Source: Scortum barcoo (taxonomy: Eukaryota; Chordata; Actinopteri; Centrarchiformes; Terapontidae). From it: a stretch of 64,000 nt of DNA. The notes under the pieces are model-generated. The model was not told where the DNA came from. It made no database searches and saw nothing but the letters and a program-made list of their open reading frames with translations. Numbering within the stretch: the stretch's first letter is position 1; each line of letters begins with the position of its first letter. Made by a program: the position numbers and the translations under genes. Of the stretch, positions 36,501 through 51,200 are shown in pieces. Location of the stretch: contig CM041541.1 in assembly GCA_023238725.1 (NCBI GenBank), forward strand, positions 10,688,044 through 10,752,043. The letters run 5' to 3'.

Positions 36501-39500
36501 TTATTCTTTCTTTCAGAGCACAATTAAATATTGAAGGCGTTGAGACGTGATGAAGGGAAAAGCACACGCCAGTCCTTGAGGTGTACAGGTATATATATAT
36601 AAAAAAAAGCTTGTCTCTGTTCACAACATCTATCTCTGTACCCCTCCACCTGCCCTCCCGGCCCCCAACGTCGCTCTCCTTCGCACTCATTTTCACCATT
36701 ACTCTTCTCCCGCCTCACCCCCTATCGATTCCCCCAAAAGCACCCCTTTCTCTCTCTCTTTTTCTTCTCATTGTCGTCCCCTCCTCTCCCAAGGTGAGGA
36801 CTAATTATCTGCTAAAACCAGCCAGTTAAAGGGGACTTTATTCAGCAAAACGCTTAGGACTGCAAACCAAGGTGAGTGTGTGTGTGTGTGTGAGGTAGAG
36901 ATAGTTCAAGGGAGCGGAAAAGAGGATAGAAATGGATAAGTGAGAGGTGGCGGTGGTGGGGATGGGGGGGCTGAGTGGAAGGTGAGGAGGAAATAGGAAG
37001 AGGAGGAGGAGGAGAGTGATGGAGGGACAAGGTGAAGGAGGCAGGAGAGGAGGGGAGAGGGGGTAAGAGTGAAGGAAGGTGTTGACTTCATTTTCTCCGC
37101 GGGGGGTGAATCCTTTTTGGAAGTGTGACATTTGGCATAACAGGATCCTGTCAGCGGGCAAGCCACAGGCCTCATATACGCACACACACAGGAACGGGTT
37201 CACGCACGCTAAATGTTAGGTTACGACCTGCGGTGATGTCAGCGGTGACGTCGGGTGGAGTGTGTGTACATACGTGCGTACTGTCCTTGTGTGGACGTGT
37301 GACAAGGTAAGAAGGATGAAAGAGGCTGCAGGTAAGGGGGGGGGGGATCAGGTACGAGAGGCTTATCGCGCCGCGCTCTCCCTTTTCATCCGTCTTTCTC
37401 CTCCTTCTCTCCACATCACTCCATCATGGCCCCCCCTCCCTTCCACCACCACCACCACCCTCCTCCCCCAGGTAATGACATTAACATTGTAAGGGAGAAG
37501 GTCATGCAGTTGATCAGCGGTTCCTGTGTGTGCAGCGTGGAGCAGTGTGGGTGTGCGTACTGTATGTGGCTGCATGTAATTAAGCTAGTTTGTGAGTGTG
37601 CGCGCACACAATTTTGCAAGTGCATGTGTTTGCGCGTGTGTGTGATGCATAATTATGCTATTCTGTGTGTAATTATGCAGCTCTTGTGTGTGTGTTTGTG
37701 CGAACACCTACGCACATGCATCTATTTGCTGGTCTCATGGCCTAAAAAAAGTGAGTGTGCAACTTGCATGTGTGTGTGTGTGTGTGTTTGTGTGAAGGCA
37801 AGGAATGTAAGAGCCAAAAAAGCGTCGCACAATAGCCAAGATAAAGGAGCGCTCGTGGCCCTTTTCAGCTCTATTTGGACAAACGCCGATCAGGAGCGCC
37901 AGCATCAATTGGCTCCGCATAAAGCCGGGGTCCGTTTCCTGAAAGGCTTTCGGGATGATTCCTTCATGCGAGCCAGGATAAGCTGGGACAATCCGACGGC
38001 TGTGCCAGCAGCTCCACCTCCAAACCAGAGGAAATCGCTTTTTGTGGCGCCAGGTGACCCGGGACCGCCCTTCCAGCCAGATTCACGCTCCCATATTGTC
38101 AAGCACCTCCTTTTAACGAGACATCACCAACTTTACCCTTCTGTGATGAGGGGCAGAGCACAGTGCAGAGGCAAACTGATAAAGAGTCAGTATCATAGTA
38201 GGGAAATCACAGGTGTAGCCTATAACATCAAGAATGGCTGTGTTGTGTTTCAAGATCCCCTGTAAGCCATAACAATGTGACAATGACATGAAGAATACCC
38301 TGAAACTAAAGCAGCTAAATGTAAATCAGCCATCATTAATTTTTTTTTTTTTTTGCACCCGTGCTTTTTTACATGTCAGTGTGACTTCCATGAAAAAAAA
38401 AGGTCTATCACGATCAATCAAGAAGTGTTGTGTGAAACCTATTTTGACCTTTTTTTTTAATTCCTCACTTTCAGGTTATGTAATGTCTCTTTTAATTGGC
38501 AGAGCAAGAGAAAGGTTGCCGCTAATAAGGTCGGAGTTGAAACAGAGCTGACCGCGAGGTACGGCGTCGTTGGTTTCTCCATAAAATTAGTGCGATGCTG
38601 ACTACAGCGTCTTCTAGCTCTCTTGCATCACTGTAGGGCTGCAACTCATGAAACCAAATCAATCATTACTTTATCAAATAAAAAAAATACCTGACTAAAA
38701 GACAAAAGCAAAAAAAAACAACTAAATTCTCCACTTGCGTTGACATTTCTTCCAGTTTTCTTGCCAATGTCATTTCCAAGAAGGGTTGACGAGTTGAGCG
38801 CAGCAACACTTAATTGCACAGTTAATTACCTTAACAATGTTCAGCTGTGGCCTTCAACAACGTAAAGAAAAAAAAAACATGCTTTTTGAGTCAACAGCAG
38901 CTTTATAATAAGGGAATTAAGTTTGTAAGTCGTGGTAAATTATAAGCAGGTATTGCAATGGTGGAAATAAAGGTCTGCTCTTTGTTCAAATTATGATTAA
39001 ATGCAAGTAAATGTACAATTGTGCATAAGCCTCTTCTCTACATATTATATTTTTCTATTCATAAGGAAGCAGACATCCTATTTGTGGTAAAAAAAAAAAA
39101 AAAACAGTGAGAAAATGCCTCTGAAGATAGAAACATTGCAAAACCACCAGACTCAGCAGCCACAAAGTGTGAAATATAGAAATAATAGAGAGTTTGGTTG
39201 AGGTCATGTCAACGTTTTCTAACATCAAATAACTTGAGTCTTCCATAAAAAAATCCATAAATATGCTCACCAGTCCCATTTCTGCCTTTCATTTTGTGAC
39301 TCTTAAGTTTAAAAAAAGTCTCTCTCTCTCTCTTTCTCTCTCTCTCCTCCAGTCCTCACTTGTCCTCTCCGTCTCACCCCTCTCCTCCCCTCCTTCCGCG
39401 GGGCCCTTGGCCTGGCAGCTGATCCTCTCTCCCCGTCACATTTGGCCCGCGCCGAGCCGCCTGCCATCACCATCAAAGCACAGGCTGCCTCCCAACTGTT

Positions 39501-42500
39501 AGCGCCCCGCTACGTCGCTAATAAAAAGCCTGGGTTATAAATATGAACAGAAGAGCATGCATAATGCCCTAAAGGAAGGCCCAAAACACCACTAAACAGA
39601 TAAATGTAATGGGGTGGATACGGCTCATTAATTTTAGGATAACCCTGTTTAGTTTTTACAGATGCCGTGATAGAGACAAGGTGCTGTGAATATTATTCAG
39701 AGCTGATGCTGGCAGGGTTGAAAAGGGCAGGGCTATAAGGGGGCCCTGAGCTGGAGGGGGTGATGCGGCACTATTGTTAAACGCGCTGTGGTCGGGCGCG
39801 ATGCTGTCACATCTTTTCAGAGATGACCCACGATTCCCCGCAGCCCCTTTCATTTTTAGGGTTGCGCCATTCAGGATGATGGAGATATATTTAAGAATTG
39901 AGATCTTGATCGTGGAAACAGCGATTCTCTGAAATAAAACAGTGCTTTTATTATTTTGTGTAATTCATAATGTCTCCATAATGGCATGTCAAAATAAAGA
40001 TCGACAAATTATAACAATTGTCTCTTATAAAGGGATCCATTAAGGCAATAGTTTGACAATTTGGGAAATTTTATATTATTTTATTCACTTCATTAATAAA
40101 AGTTAAATGAAAGTACAGTGAATTTGTAATAAGAGATGATATATTATTATTTAAGATGAGCATAAAGCCTGGAAACAAACCAGCCTGACAGCCAGAAGAA
40201 ACAGAATCCGCTTTCCATCTTCTATAAAGTTCACGAATTAACATATATCTTATATTTCTCATACAAAAAATGAAGTGAAGACAGAGCAAGGCTAGCTGTT
40301 TCCACCTGTTTCCAGTCTTTATGCTAAGCTAAGCTAATGAGAAAATTGATACCGCTCTCTGCACGTCTGCACAGTAAAGTAAATATGACATATTTACGGC
40401 GGTATTGATTTTCTCTTTTAAATCTCTGCAAGAAAGTGAAGCATATTTCCCAAAATGCCAAAATATTCCTTTGCACAGTGTTAATATGGTGCAATATGGT
40501 TTCTTTTTTAATACTCACAGCTTCTACACGTTGTTTATTTGTTTTGACGGTTTGGGTGGCCGTATACAATTTGTGGTGTTTTGACTTTTGATGCTTTCCG
40601 CCACAGCAAAAAAGAGTGCAAAATATGCCTTTGATTGTCATCACCATCTTCAGCAAATTGGAAAAAGATGCCTTTTCATCTCCAACATGACATTGTGATT
40701 ACTCGGTCCGGCCATTCTTATATCTGGCGAAGGGGTTTGATTACTCGTTTTAAAAGTGAGTAACGTTGGCGTCATGGATGAATTAACTCTGGCTCCCCTT
40801 CTTTTGTCGCCTCACGTTCAACTGACAGCCTGTTTATTGCTTGCTGCATGCTTTTATTTAAATTGCACATTGTCACCGGTCACGGAAAATAAGGAGGCCT
40901 CGGTTTGATGCTCAGTACTGGCTCTGATTAAAATCCTTTGGAGAAATTAATCAGTTTTACCCCACAGGTACAGCCGCGCAGCAGACACATCGGTACGCAC
41001 ATCGATAGAGAAATCTGGCCTGCGATGAACCAGGCAGCCAAATTGTCTTATCCTTTTTTTTCTTCTCTTTTGATTTCATTTTTATGACTCACTGTTGTAC
41101 TTTACCGACTTTGTTTACAGCCGTCTTTGTTATTGCTATTTGTAATTCAGCAACACACTCGGCACTTTTATCGAAGGAAAACTTTGGGCAGGCACTTAAT
41201 CTGGAGAGCAGTCTTTCGGGCGGTGTGTAAGTGCGCATGCGGGAGTGTGTCTATGCACATGTCTTGTCCTGCCATGGTGTGTTATAGGGGCCTATGTCTC
41301 CCATTGATCTGGTGAGCCGGGCCGAGCCATCACTTTGAGGTGACAGCTAAATGACCGGTCGCCCCCGGCACCGGCCATCTCACCAACAGCCTTTGTGTGT
41401 TTACGTCGCAGTGCCTAATCGATACGAAATGATACCGCGCAGGAGCTCATCAGCGGTGGCCGTCGCAGCTGACAGAGACGGTAATCTATAGCTTCACTGA
41501 GCAATACTTACACCCCCCCCCCCCAAACCCAATCCCACTCACACACACAAGCACACACAAAATCTAAAAAAAAAAAGTGCTCCCTTCCCTCTAAGCTGCC
41601 CTTCAGGGTTTTTTGGCTCCTTCCTGCGCTCACTAAGAGCTCAGGCCCCCAGATTTCAGACTCCTTGGAGAGCGGCATGGCGTCATCGGCAGGTCCTAGT
41701 TGAGCAGGGAACCTGCCTACAGGGCGGGGAGGAGAGGGGAGACAACGCTTCATTTTCCTCGACGCCGATCTGAACAGCAGAGCGCCCCGGCTTCACCCTG
41801 TTATTCTCGGCGGGGGGGGCGCGGTGTTTGGCCAGGAGGGATGTTCGAGCTCTCGATGCCCCGACGGGGGCTCCGCGGCAAACGAGGCAAAAGGGTAGAC
41901 GGAGGCAGCAGAGACACAAAGAGAAAGAGCTGGAGGGCAGAGGCAGAGCTAATTCATCTGCCTAACCCCCGAGAGAGGACGGAGGAGACAGACAGGTGAA
42001 AGACGAAGAAACAGGCCTCTGCAAATAATCACATTTCAGATTAGGGGAGGAAAGTTCGAAGAGAGCGCGAGGGGTGAAGGATGGAGCCACAGCATCTCCC
42101 CACCTAGAGATGCGTAAGCAAAATTACTTTGCAGCTTAGAGGAGGAAAAGAAGGAGAGAGAGAGAGGGGGGAGGCAGATACGAAGCCTGAAAAGCCACAG
42201 ACAGGAGACAGGAGTCCTCCTCCTCGCTGACGAACGGCTCCGTCTCTCCAGGCAGCCGAGCCTCACCTAGCTTCAGATAACATGCCGCGGAAACAGCTTA
42301 ATTACACACGCGGCCTTATCAGACGACATTAGCCTCACAGTAATAATCAGGGGCTGCCGTCAGCCCCTCCGTCAAAGCCTGGCAACGCAGCACCTTGAGG
42401 CGGTTTTTACACAGCGCGGGCTTCAAGCTGATAACAGACGCTGCCAGTTGTTAAATCACGATTTGCTGACGGAGTTTGAGGGAATAATGCACATTTGGTT

Positions 42501-45500
42501 GTAAACCTGACACCTCCTTTACACGCAGTCAATTTTTGTTTGGATGGGTACGCTAATAGACACTCGGGCACTTTAAACGGTATTCAGGCAGAAAATTCAA
42601 TTTTGTTTAGTTGGACTTAATGCTTGGATTTACATTTTAGGCATTCAAGCTGTCATTTGAATTCAATGTTCAGTCTTTAGCACACTGCTCTCGGACACCA
42701 GTGTTTGTTTCTTCTGCTGTTTTCCTCTTTGAGCGTGAGGTTTTGCTCATTTTTTCCAACTAAGCCCTGAGTTTCTGGACGTTCACGCGACACTTGGATG
42801 TGTGTTTGTGTGCGATGGAGGGGTGGTGGTGGTGGTGGGGTGGTCTTCAAAGCACCTTTCATCATGGCAGGAAAGCAACAATGATGGAGTACTCAGAGCG
42901 CCAAAACCTGGTGACCTCTGCTTAATGGAGCAGAAAGACATTTCCCATCTCTTTCCCCGAGCAGACACAACAGAAAGCGCGCATCCACCTCATCCCCGAC
43001 ACCCGGGACCTCCCCTCCGTCTTCCCAACAAGGACGCCGGTGTCAAGAACTCCACTGCAAAATGTGATGTTTAAAGACATGTTGTCGGCTCGAGTGCTTG
43101 TTAAACAAAATGATACTGGTGATGGAGACAAAATCAGCACAAGGTCCCCTCAGCAGCTGTCCACACAAGCTGCTAACATGAATGAAAGTGTGAAGATTCA
43201 TCTGGAATTAGCAGAAATGCTGTTTTTGTCCTCTTTATATGATTGCAAATTGAATATCTTTTAGCTTTGTATGCTGGCAGGACAAAATCTGTAGCAATTT
43301 AAAGCCTTTTAGTAATCTGAAATGGGCATTTTTTTCTCTTTTTGTTCATATTTTGTAAATTGAACAATTGGTCTTAAATTAACTGACTGATTAAATTGAA
43401 TGAAATTAAACATTGGTTGCAGCCATCCATCTTTGAGAAGGAATAAGAAAGACGTTTTGCTTCCTTGGTGTCTTGTCATCACGGTTAGATTACCGGTAAG
43501 CCAGGAGGAAGTCACTGCTGGCCAGGAATTAATAAAACCACCATGAAAGATTAAACAAACAAGATGTAACGTGTTGATTAGCGAGCTTTAGAGGTGCTGG
43601 TAGGCAGATTTAGTTTGTACAGAGCCAGCTGTTTCCCCCTTGTTTCCAGTATATATGTTATCAGCTGTGCTACCGTCCCCATAAAACTTTATTAGAGTAG
43701 TATCATCTCAGCATTTGGCAAAAAAATAAATGTCTATATTGCCCAAAATATGGAGCACTTACTGTAAGTCTTTATATATTTTTACACTTTCCCTAAATAC
43801 ACACAGTATGTGGCAAGTTGACATGACATTTGTGTTCCCTCACACACATCTCATGCAGTGTTTTTGTACTACAATAAAAAAAAAAAAAAAAAAACTGCTG
43901 TCACATTTGAATAATCCAACTTTCCACGCAGACAAAAGCCGTGCGAGTATCCCTTAAACACTGAAAGCGGCTTGAAGAGGCGACAGATTGAACCGGCGGA
44001 AATCGGCCGACCTTGAGAGCGATACAGGCGTTATTAAGAGGTCTTAGGCTCGGGATACAACAAGTGCGCCGCGTATAAAGACCTCTGCCGCGCCGTCTAA
44101 ATGGCTTGTGACAAAGTGTGTAAAATGTCTTTGTTCTGGCATTAAGTCGAAGGAAAGGAGAGGTGAGGGTGAAATAGGATAAGAGGAGGTGAGGAGAGAA
44201 AAGAGAGGAGAAGAAGCATCTTGAGACGGAGGAAGATGAATGATGGAGGGGAGGATGAGATCGGAGCGAGGGGGAGAATAGCGGGGCATGGAGGATCGGG
44301 TGAGGAGGAGAGAGAGAGAGAGAGAGAGATGGAGGGTGGGTGGGGGGTTATAATCCCAATGAATGGAGCCGTGTTGCACTCGCCGGGGAGGGGAACTCTG
44401 TCTCTCTTTAACTGGATTTGGGTGAGCTGCTGTTTATCGGCGTATGAGTCGCCAAGCGCTCCCTCTCAGCTGTCAAAACCATCCTAATCTAATCGGGAGA
44501 CATTTCAGCCATTTGCTTTCAACACGGCGGAGTGCAGAGTGCATATTGGACGTGTGTGTGGATAAAGCAGATCGCGTATATGTGTGTGGGTGCGCGGATA
44601 GAGGGGGTCGGCAACAACAGTGGTTTTACACCAGGGTTAGCAGCTTGTGGCAGGATTTGGGGAGCCTGCGCTCCGGATGTAGGGACCCCATTGTGTGCGG
44701 CGGGCTGGCTAATCTTCATTACCGCACACAATGACGGGGCAAGAGAATGGGGCCTTGGCTGGAAAAGGCACGGAGAAACAAAAGAGCGGCGAGAGAGCAG
44801 CGAAAGAGAAAGAGAGAGCGAGAGAGAGAGAGGGGAGGAGGGCCGAAAATAACAGAGGGGAGAGAGGGGAGAGATAAAGGGAACAGTGAAGCGGAAAAAC
44901 TCTGCTTCCTCCTCATACAGTGCCAGTCGGAGAGGCCCCGCTCGGCACCCCAATCACGTCCACAAACCGTGAAGTGCAACTGTGGCGCCGTGCCCGCACT
45001 GATAAGAGCCAAAATGGTTCATTCTTACATGCTTCTCAACGGCTGAATAAGAAGACACCTCTGTTTTTTAGCCGCTCACCCTGTCTGGCTCTTTTTTGCC
45101 ACTCAGGTGTTGTGTAACACACTCAGCTTGTCTGCAAAGGGCCACAGTTTCAGGCTCCGTCACTTATTACAACATCGAACCTCGGGGTTAGCTAAGAAGC
45201 GAAGGGGTGGTGGTGGTGGAGGGTGAGGGGGTGTTGTGAGCGGCTTGCAAGAAAACAGTAACGTGCAGCGAAAGCAGGTCAGTGGCACAGTCTCAAGGCA
45301 AGGCCAAGGTGGATTAGCTCAGGGTCGTGTTGGGAGTGTGTGTGTTTGCAGGGGTGGAGAGGGGGGCTCGGCTCGGTGCGGTTACATGCAAGAGCGTGTA
45401 CACATCCCGGTGACTTTGTGCGCACCGAGAGCGTGCAAACAGGAGGTGGGGCGCTGTCATTCCGTCTTTATTCCCACGGCAGCGCTTTCAAAACAAACCT

Positions 45501-48186
45501 GAGCGACAAAGATTAGCCCAAGCTGCTTAAAATATTGAAAGACGTCTCCTCGCCGGCGCTACCGCTGCAGGCTCTCCTCCAAGAGATAGAGGTGGAGAGA
45601 GACAGAGAGAGAGAGAAGGAGTTTAGGTTGGATGAGGATGGGCGGAGGCGGCGCGGCAAGCTGAACCTGTTCACCCCTCTGTGCGGAGCGGCTGGCTTTT
45701 CAGCGGGAGGCGTAAGCGGAGTGCGAGGACTTTTCACCCCAATTTCGTCCTGACAATGCGCGGCAGCACGGCAGAGAGGGGAAGAGAGCGGTTAGATGCA
45801 CTACGAAAGGTGTTAGGAACTCATTGGCTTCGGCTTTGAGCTGTGTGTGTCAGTTTGTGTGTGTGTGTGCTTTGACTGCTGTCCCACAAGCAGAGCATTG
45901 AGTTTGAAAAAGAGGGTGATTACAGGGCAAAGGGTTAAGCCCCGAATAAGAACTTGTTGAGATTTCGGGATGAAAGTTTAAAGGCTGGCAAATTAACGCG
46001 TTTTGAATTAATGTGAGCTCCTGACAGCAAAACACGTGCAACATTAAGAGCAAGCGTGCGAAGAAGACACACACGCAGCATACACACCACCTGCTCCTCT
46101 GAACATCCGAGAGAGAGAACTGCCACTTTTCTTCTTGAAGTACAAACACACACACATAAACCCAATAAACTCTGTCTGCGAAGCTCTCTCTCCGCCTCGC
46201 TTATACACACATGCACACACACACACACACACACATACACCAATGAAAATTATTGATGTGCTCTCTTATAAAACAGTGGCTGCTCCCTAAAGTATTCCTG
46301 GCAACATCACAGGCTGAAAATAGCTGCCGACCCAAATAACTTTCCCCGCCGGAACGACGAAGGAGCCAGACCACAGCCACCGGCGACTGGCTTTACTAAT
46401 TGGCGTCATTTTACAATGAAATAATATCTGGGGCAAAAGACTGCATAACACACAGCAGTAAACTGGCGAGCAGGAGGATGTGCCGTCTCGCCACAGACGG
46501 GCGGGGAGTGATTTTGGCGGGAGGGAGGGTTCTGGGGAAGGACGGGGGATGCCTTTCGTTCTTGTTAGCATAAGTTATCAAATTCTCGTCCCTGAAAATG
46601 TGCAAGGGGGAATTGGGTAGTGAAACATTTATTTGACACCGTCAGTTTAGTTAAAAGACGGGGAAAACATCTCCGGCAGAGGTTCTTAAATGTTTTTAAG
46701 TCACAAGCTGGTGTTTGGGAAGATTTGTAGCGCCAATCCCCAAATGCATAGTTCGTTTTTATTGGTTTAGCGTTGAATAATCAAATTCCTTGCATCTAAT
46801 ATTGGGTGGAAACAGAGAAACCCATGACTTAAGGTAGATTCTCTTACTGGGATAAGTTTTAGGAAATAAAATCACTCATAATTTAGTCATTACTTTGTTA
46901 AAAACCCCTCAAGGACCCCACCTTGAGACGGTGCAGCCAAACTGACACACGTTTAGCTGAGCTCGGAGTGTAAAGAATGACAACACACGTGTGCAAAAAC
47001 TACAAATAATATGAATTTCTGCAGTTATATTTCAATGCAAAAGTCTGTCTTTCAAGTCATTTTTCATCAGTGAATCCTTAAATCTTATTTTTGATGCAAA
47101 TCCACTTGTTTCAAATATTTTCTAAAAAAAATAACATACATTTTCTTAATTTTAATGTAGTGACCTGCCATATTTGTTCTCTTTTCACAACACAGACACA
47201 CATTTTCTGTTTTAGATTTAGTTACAGGAAAGAAGTTCAAATATTTGTCATACAGATAACTATCTTTTACCTCCCAAAAATCCCCTTTTCAAGGACAAAA
47301 ACTATTTCTGCATGCTAAGAAGTAGACACACACCAAATGGCCCATTGCCTTAGCCCAAGGCCCTGCAAGACACCACCAAAACTCCCAGTTTGGACCAAAA
47401 CATCACACAAAACACACATTACTGTACATACAGGATGGGAGAGAGGGAGGAAGGCATAAACACAGATGTCTTTTGGCAGCCCAAATCTTAATTAGCACCA
47501 GGAGATTCATCTAATCAAAGGGTTGCCAGCCCATCATTACGGCTAAAACACACATTGCTCTCCTCACATACCAGCACAGAACAATGGGAAACAGAGGTAC
47601 GCTGTCATGCTGATGAATGGCTCTTCCCACAGGTCTCATTAAATCACAGAAGGGCACTTCCCATGCCGTTGGAAGAGTTAAGCAGGGTGCAAAATCTCCT
47701 CGCCCCCTCTGTCTGTCTACTATGACACTTACACAGCCGCTTTTCCAAGGCTACATGTCAAAATAATATCTTTATTCCTGAGAAAAATGTGCTTTCAGGC
47801 TTTGACATATAGGCTAATCCCAATTCAAGCTGAATCTGCCTGGTTTTGAGGATACAACTCGTCTCCTATTCAGACAACTTCACCCTGCGGGGGCCTGGAA
47901 CGGCTGAAACTACATGACGCACCCAGTTGGCTGAAGATACCGCTGTCTTTAGGGTAATTTTGGAGCCGGTTTAATCTTCTGGCACGTTTAGCATCAGCTG
48001 CTGACAAAGAAAAACAGCCTATATCTGTTTTTGACCACCCATCGGAGTCCTCGTCCCCGGTAAATTTTGAGTAAATGATGTGAAGCAGCTTTGAGAAACA
48101 GGGATAAAGGAGGAAAAAAATTGGTAGAGTTAAGAAATTTTCATGTTTTTGTACCAGAGGAAGAAATAGTAGAAGAAATAATAATG

Positions 48187-48250
<64 letters not shown>

Positions 48251-51200
48251 ATTTTAATATGCGTCCTGCTTTATGACCTCATCTTGTAGCCTTGTTTAAA
48301 AATCTAGTTTTAATACCTTAAATATTCCCGTAATATTGTGCTCATATTGTGCTTATTCCAAAATAAATTAGTTTTGTCATATTAGCACAAACAAAGGAAC
48401 TCACAAAAAAGTATTCCATCTGTTTTTAGTGATATGGAGCATATTTGCCTTTCATGTTAATGTGAGGCATGTAAATAAAGACGAAAACAAAGCAGGATGA
48501 GGAATCTTAGGAGAAACAATGGATGGATAGATGGAGGAGGGAGATACTGAAGGAGGAAGAAAGGCCCCGACACACTGGTCAACCAGGCGGACAGCTCTGG
48601 AGCAGTGAGCCATAGCAGGTGGAAAAACACCGCTGGCTTTGCATGTTGGACGACCGCAGCTGAGTGTTGAGGCCGGCATGCAAAGCACACACACACACAC
48701 GACTGCACAGACACTTACAAAGACGGACACACTTACATAATCTAAAAGTCAAGCACACATCCCTTCTCAAAGCTGATAACTGGTGTTGTCTTGTCTTCAG
48801 TAGACTCCCCGTGACAGCATCTTTGACTTTTACGAAAGCAAACTCTCCTAAAAAAAAGTCAACGACGACTCAGCTGCGATCCTCAGCAGCGCCTGTCCTG
48901 CTTTATAAACTATCCAACCGCTTTCAGAGCGCGCCGCGTCCTTGCGGCTGTCACCGCAGAAAGCTTAGCGCCTTGATTGATGACTGGCTTTGGATGACAA
49001 CAACAAGCAGCGGTGTTTACTCAGGACAAATTGCCCTTGTCTCTCGCCACCTTCCGTCTCTTTCTCCCCCTTTTTTTTTTCATGTCACTCGATCTTTGGA
49101 GAGAGATGGTCCACATGGCTGGAGCTCTGGTTTCTGGATGGCTTGGAGTCCCTCGGGTGGGATTAGCATCCCAGACTGACAGCTACACAAACAAATAGGC
49201 CAAAGCTGCTCTTCCTGCTTGCCAAGGCTGCCTAGCAACAGGTAGGCAGTAATATGGGATGCAACGCTTGGTATGTCACAGCCAGCGACGGCCATAAAAT
49301 GCCTGGACACAGAACGAATGTGTGGACATTATTGAAGCCGGTGGATTTACAAATGTGTGAGCAGGCTGGAAGATTAAACACATTGTGGTCCAAGTAGGAA
49401 GACGTGGAGGAAGTAACCAAGGCAACCGACTAGCGACTTGATGCCTTCACACACCTGAGGCCCTTTTTGCATAGAGCGATTCATGGCGATTATTTTACAT
49501 GTCATTTGAAAAAAACGACCGAAACGATACATACACAAGATAAAGTTTCACTCCGATAAGATGTCGGGCGGCTTCATGGCCACCCAGCTAGCATTAAAAT
49601 GATGACACACTTTTGTTAACAGATACTTAGACATCTGCAAATGTGCATACGCAAAGTTTAAATCTTCATTTAGGGAAATAACATTGATGGTAAGAAATCA
49701 CTGTGATAAATATTTTAACGCATAACCTCCCTATAACATGACATATTATTTGTTTTATGCTTCTTTTTTCTGCACGTATTAAACACACAAGACATAACAT
49801 GTTAATGCGTTTTTAAAGATGCCATTAGGCGGCTGTCTTTCTGCAAACTGTAGCCATCCAAGTCTCAGTAAGAACGGTAAAAAGTGTCATCCTAAGTGTA
49901 TTTAATGACTGAAGCCTTGATTCTTCTGCACTTAGCCTCCTTACAATCTGACAGCAGTTGAGTGGCATCTTGAAGACACCCCGATTCACAGTCATTTTGT
50001 CCTTTATTGAGAAAAACCGGAGGAGGGATCTGGATTTTGCCGCTGCGATAGATGCAAATGCTCTCGACACCGCGATTCCACCGGCAGCTTTGTGCCGTTT
50101 ATTTGTGTCACGCTTTGACTGAAAGAGCCTTTTTATCCAGCATTGTGCCAAATTTTGATTGCATAACCCTCCTGAGTTCAACTTTCTTTTTCTTTTTTTT
50201 TTTTTTTTTTTGCAGAGAGGCTGACTTTAAATAGGGGTTAGAGCGGGGCAAATCAAACAAGGCAGCTGTGACTTCGTCTTCACAGAATTTGTCGAGGAGA
50301 AACAGAGCAGGAGAGTCATGAAATAGAGGGGGAGAGAGAGAGCTGGTGGTGATTCCAAAGCATAAAACGAGTGCCTGAGACTTTCTCTTCCTTCTCTTCC
50401 TTTCTCTTTTCTCCCTGCGGTTGCCAAGCCGGATGGCAGCAGCGAAGCATGTCGGATCACTGTAAGGTGCTGTAACGGCTTCCCGATTTCGCCTCAAATG
50501 ATGTGAAAGTCATTGCCAAGCCATGTGTGCTGGTGTGAGGCGAAAAAAATGACTGGCTCCTCTTCTCGCTGTTAATCAAACCTGGGGTGGCAGAGCGTTT
50601 TGCAGACGGAAGCCATACATAAAGATGTGCTTGTTCGCCGCTCTCGCTCCCCGCTCCTCTCCTCAACCCCCCTCCTCCACCCACCTCGCTGCCTTTTTCT
50701 TCTTCCACCACCACCTCCTCTGCCTCTATCTCTGACAGGCCAGTCACCAGAGCATCAGACAAATGAATATTTCCTCCGCGTCCTCTCTTTCATCAGCGCC
50801 TCCAACCTTTTCATCAACGCCCATAAAGCGCTAGTAGGCACCTCTCACCGCCAATGGCCTCTCAGCTGCCTGAGTGATGAGACAGAGGTGGCAGAGTTCA
50901 CTAAGCGCTCTTATGGCAGAATGGATGTTACTGGGTCACGGGGTCGCTCGCACATCTCATTACACAACATACACAAACCTGAGCGCCTGCATGTGAGGGC
51001 GAAATGGAAAATCTCGAGATAATATCCTTCAAGATGAAAATAAAATGACATAATCCTGGGCTCGCGCAAAACAAACCCGTGCACCTGTTTCTCTTCTTCC
51101 CCTCCGCCTGTAAACAGACGTGCATCTTTTTTTTTTTTTCCCCAGAATCGATGCATTGAGTAATAACCTCGTGGCTGAAAACACTTAGAAGCGTCCAGCA

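Noticed and set aside
37426..38265. 279-codon open frame on the plus strand
   Set aside because: Runs through CAC and TG simple repeats (polyHis, CVCVCV) inside a klf7 intron, with no domain and no codon-usage or splice support.
38632..38700. Possible start of a teleost repeat (AGGGCTGCAACTCATGAAAC)
   Set aside because: Only a short match to a known repeat opening and too diverged to call; left unannotated.
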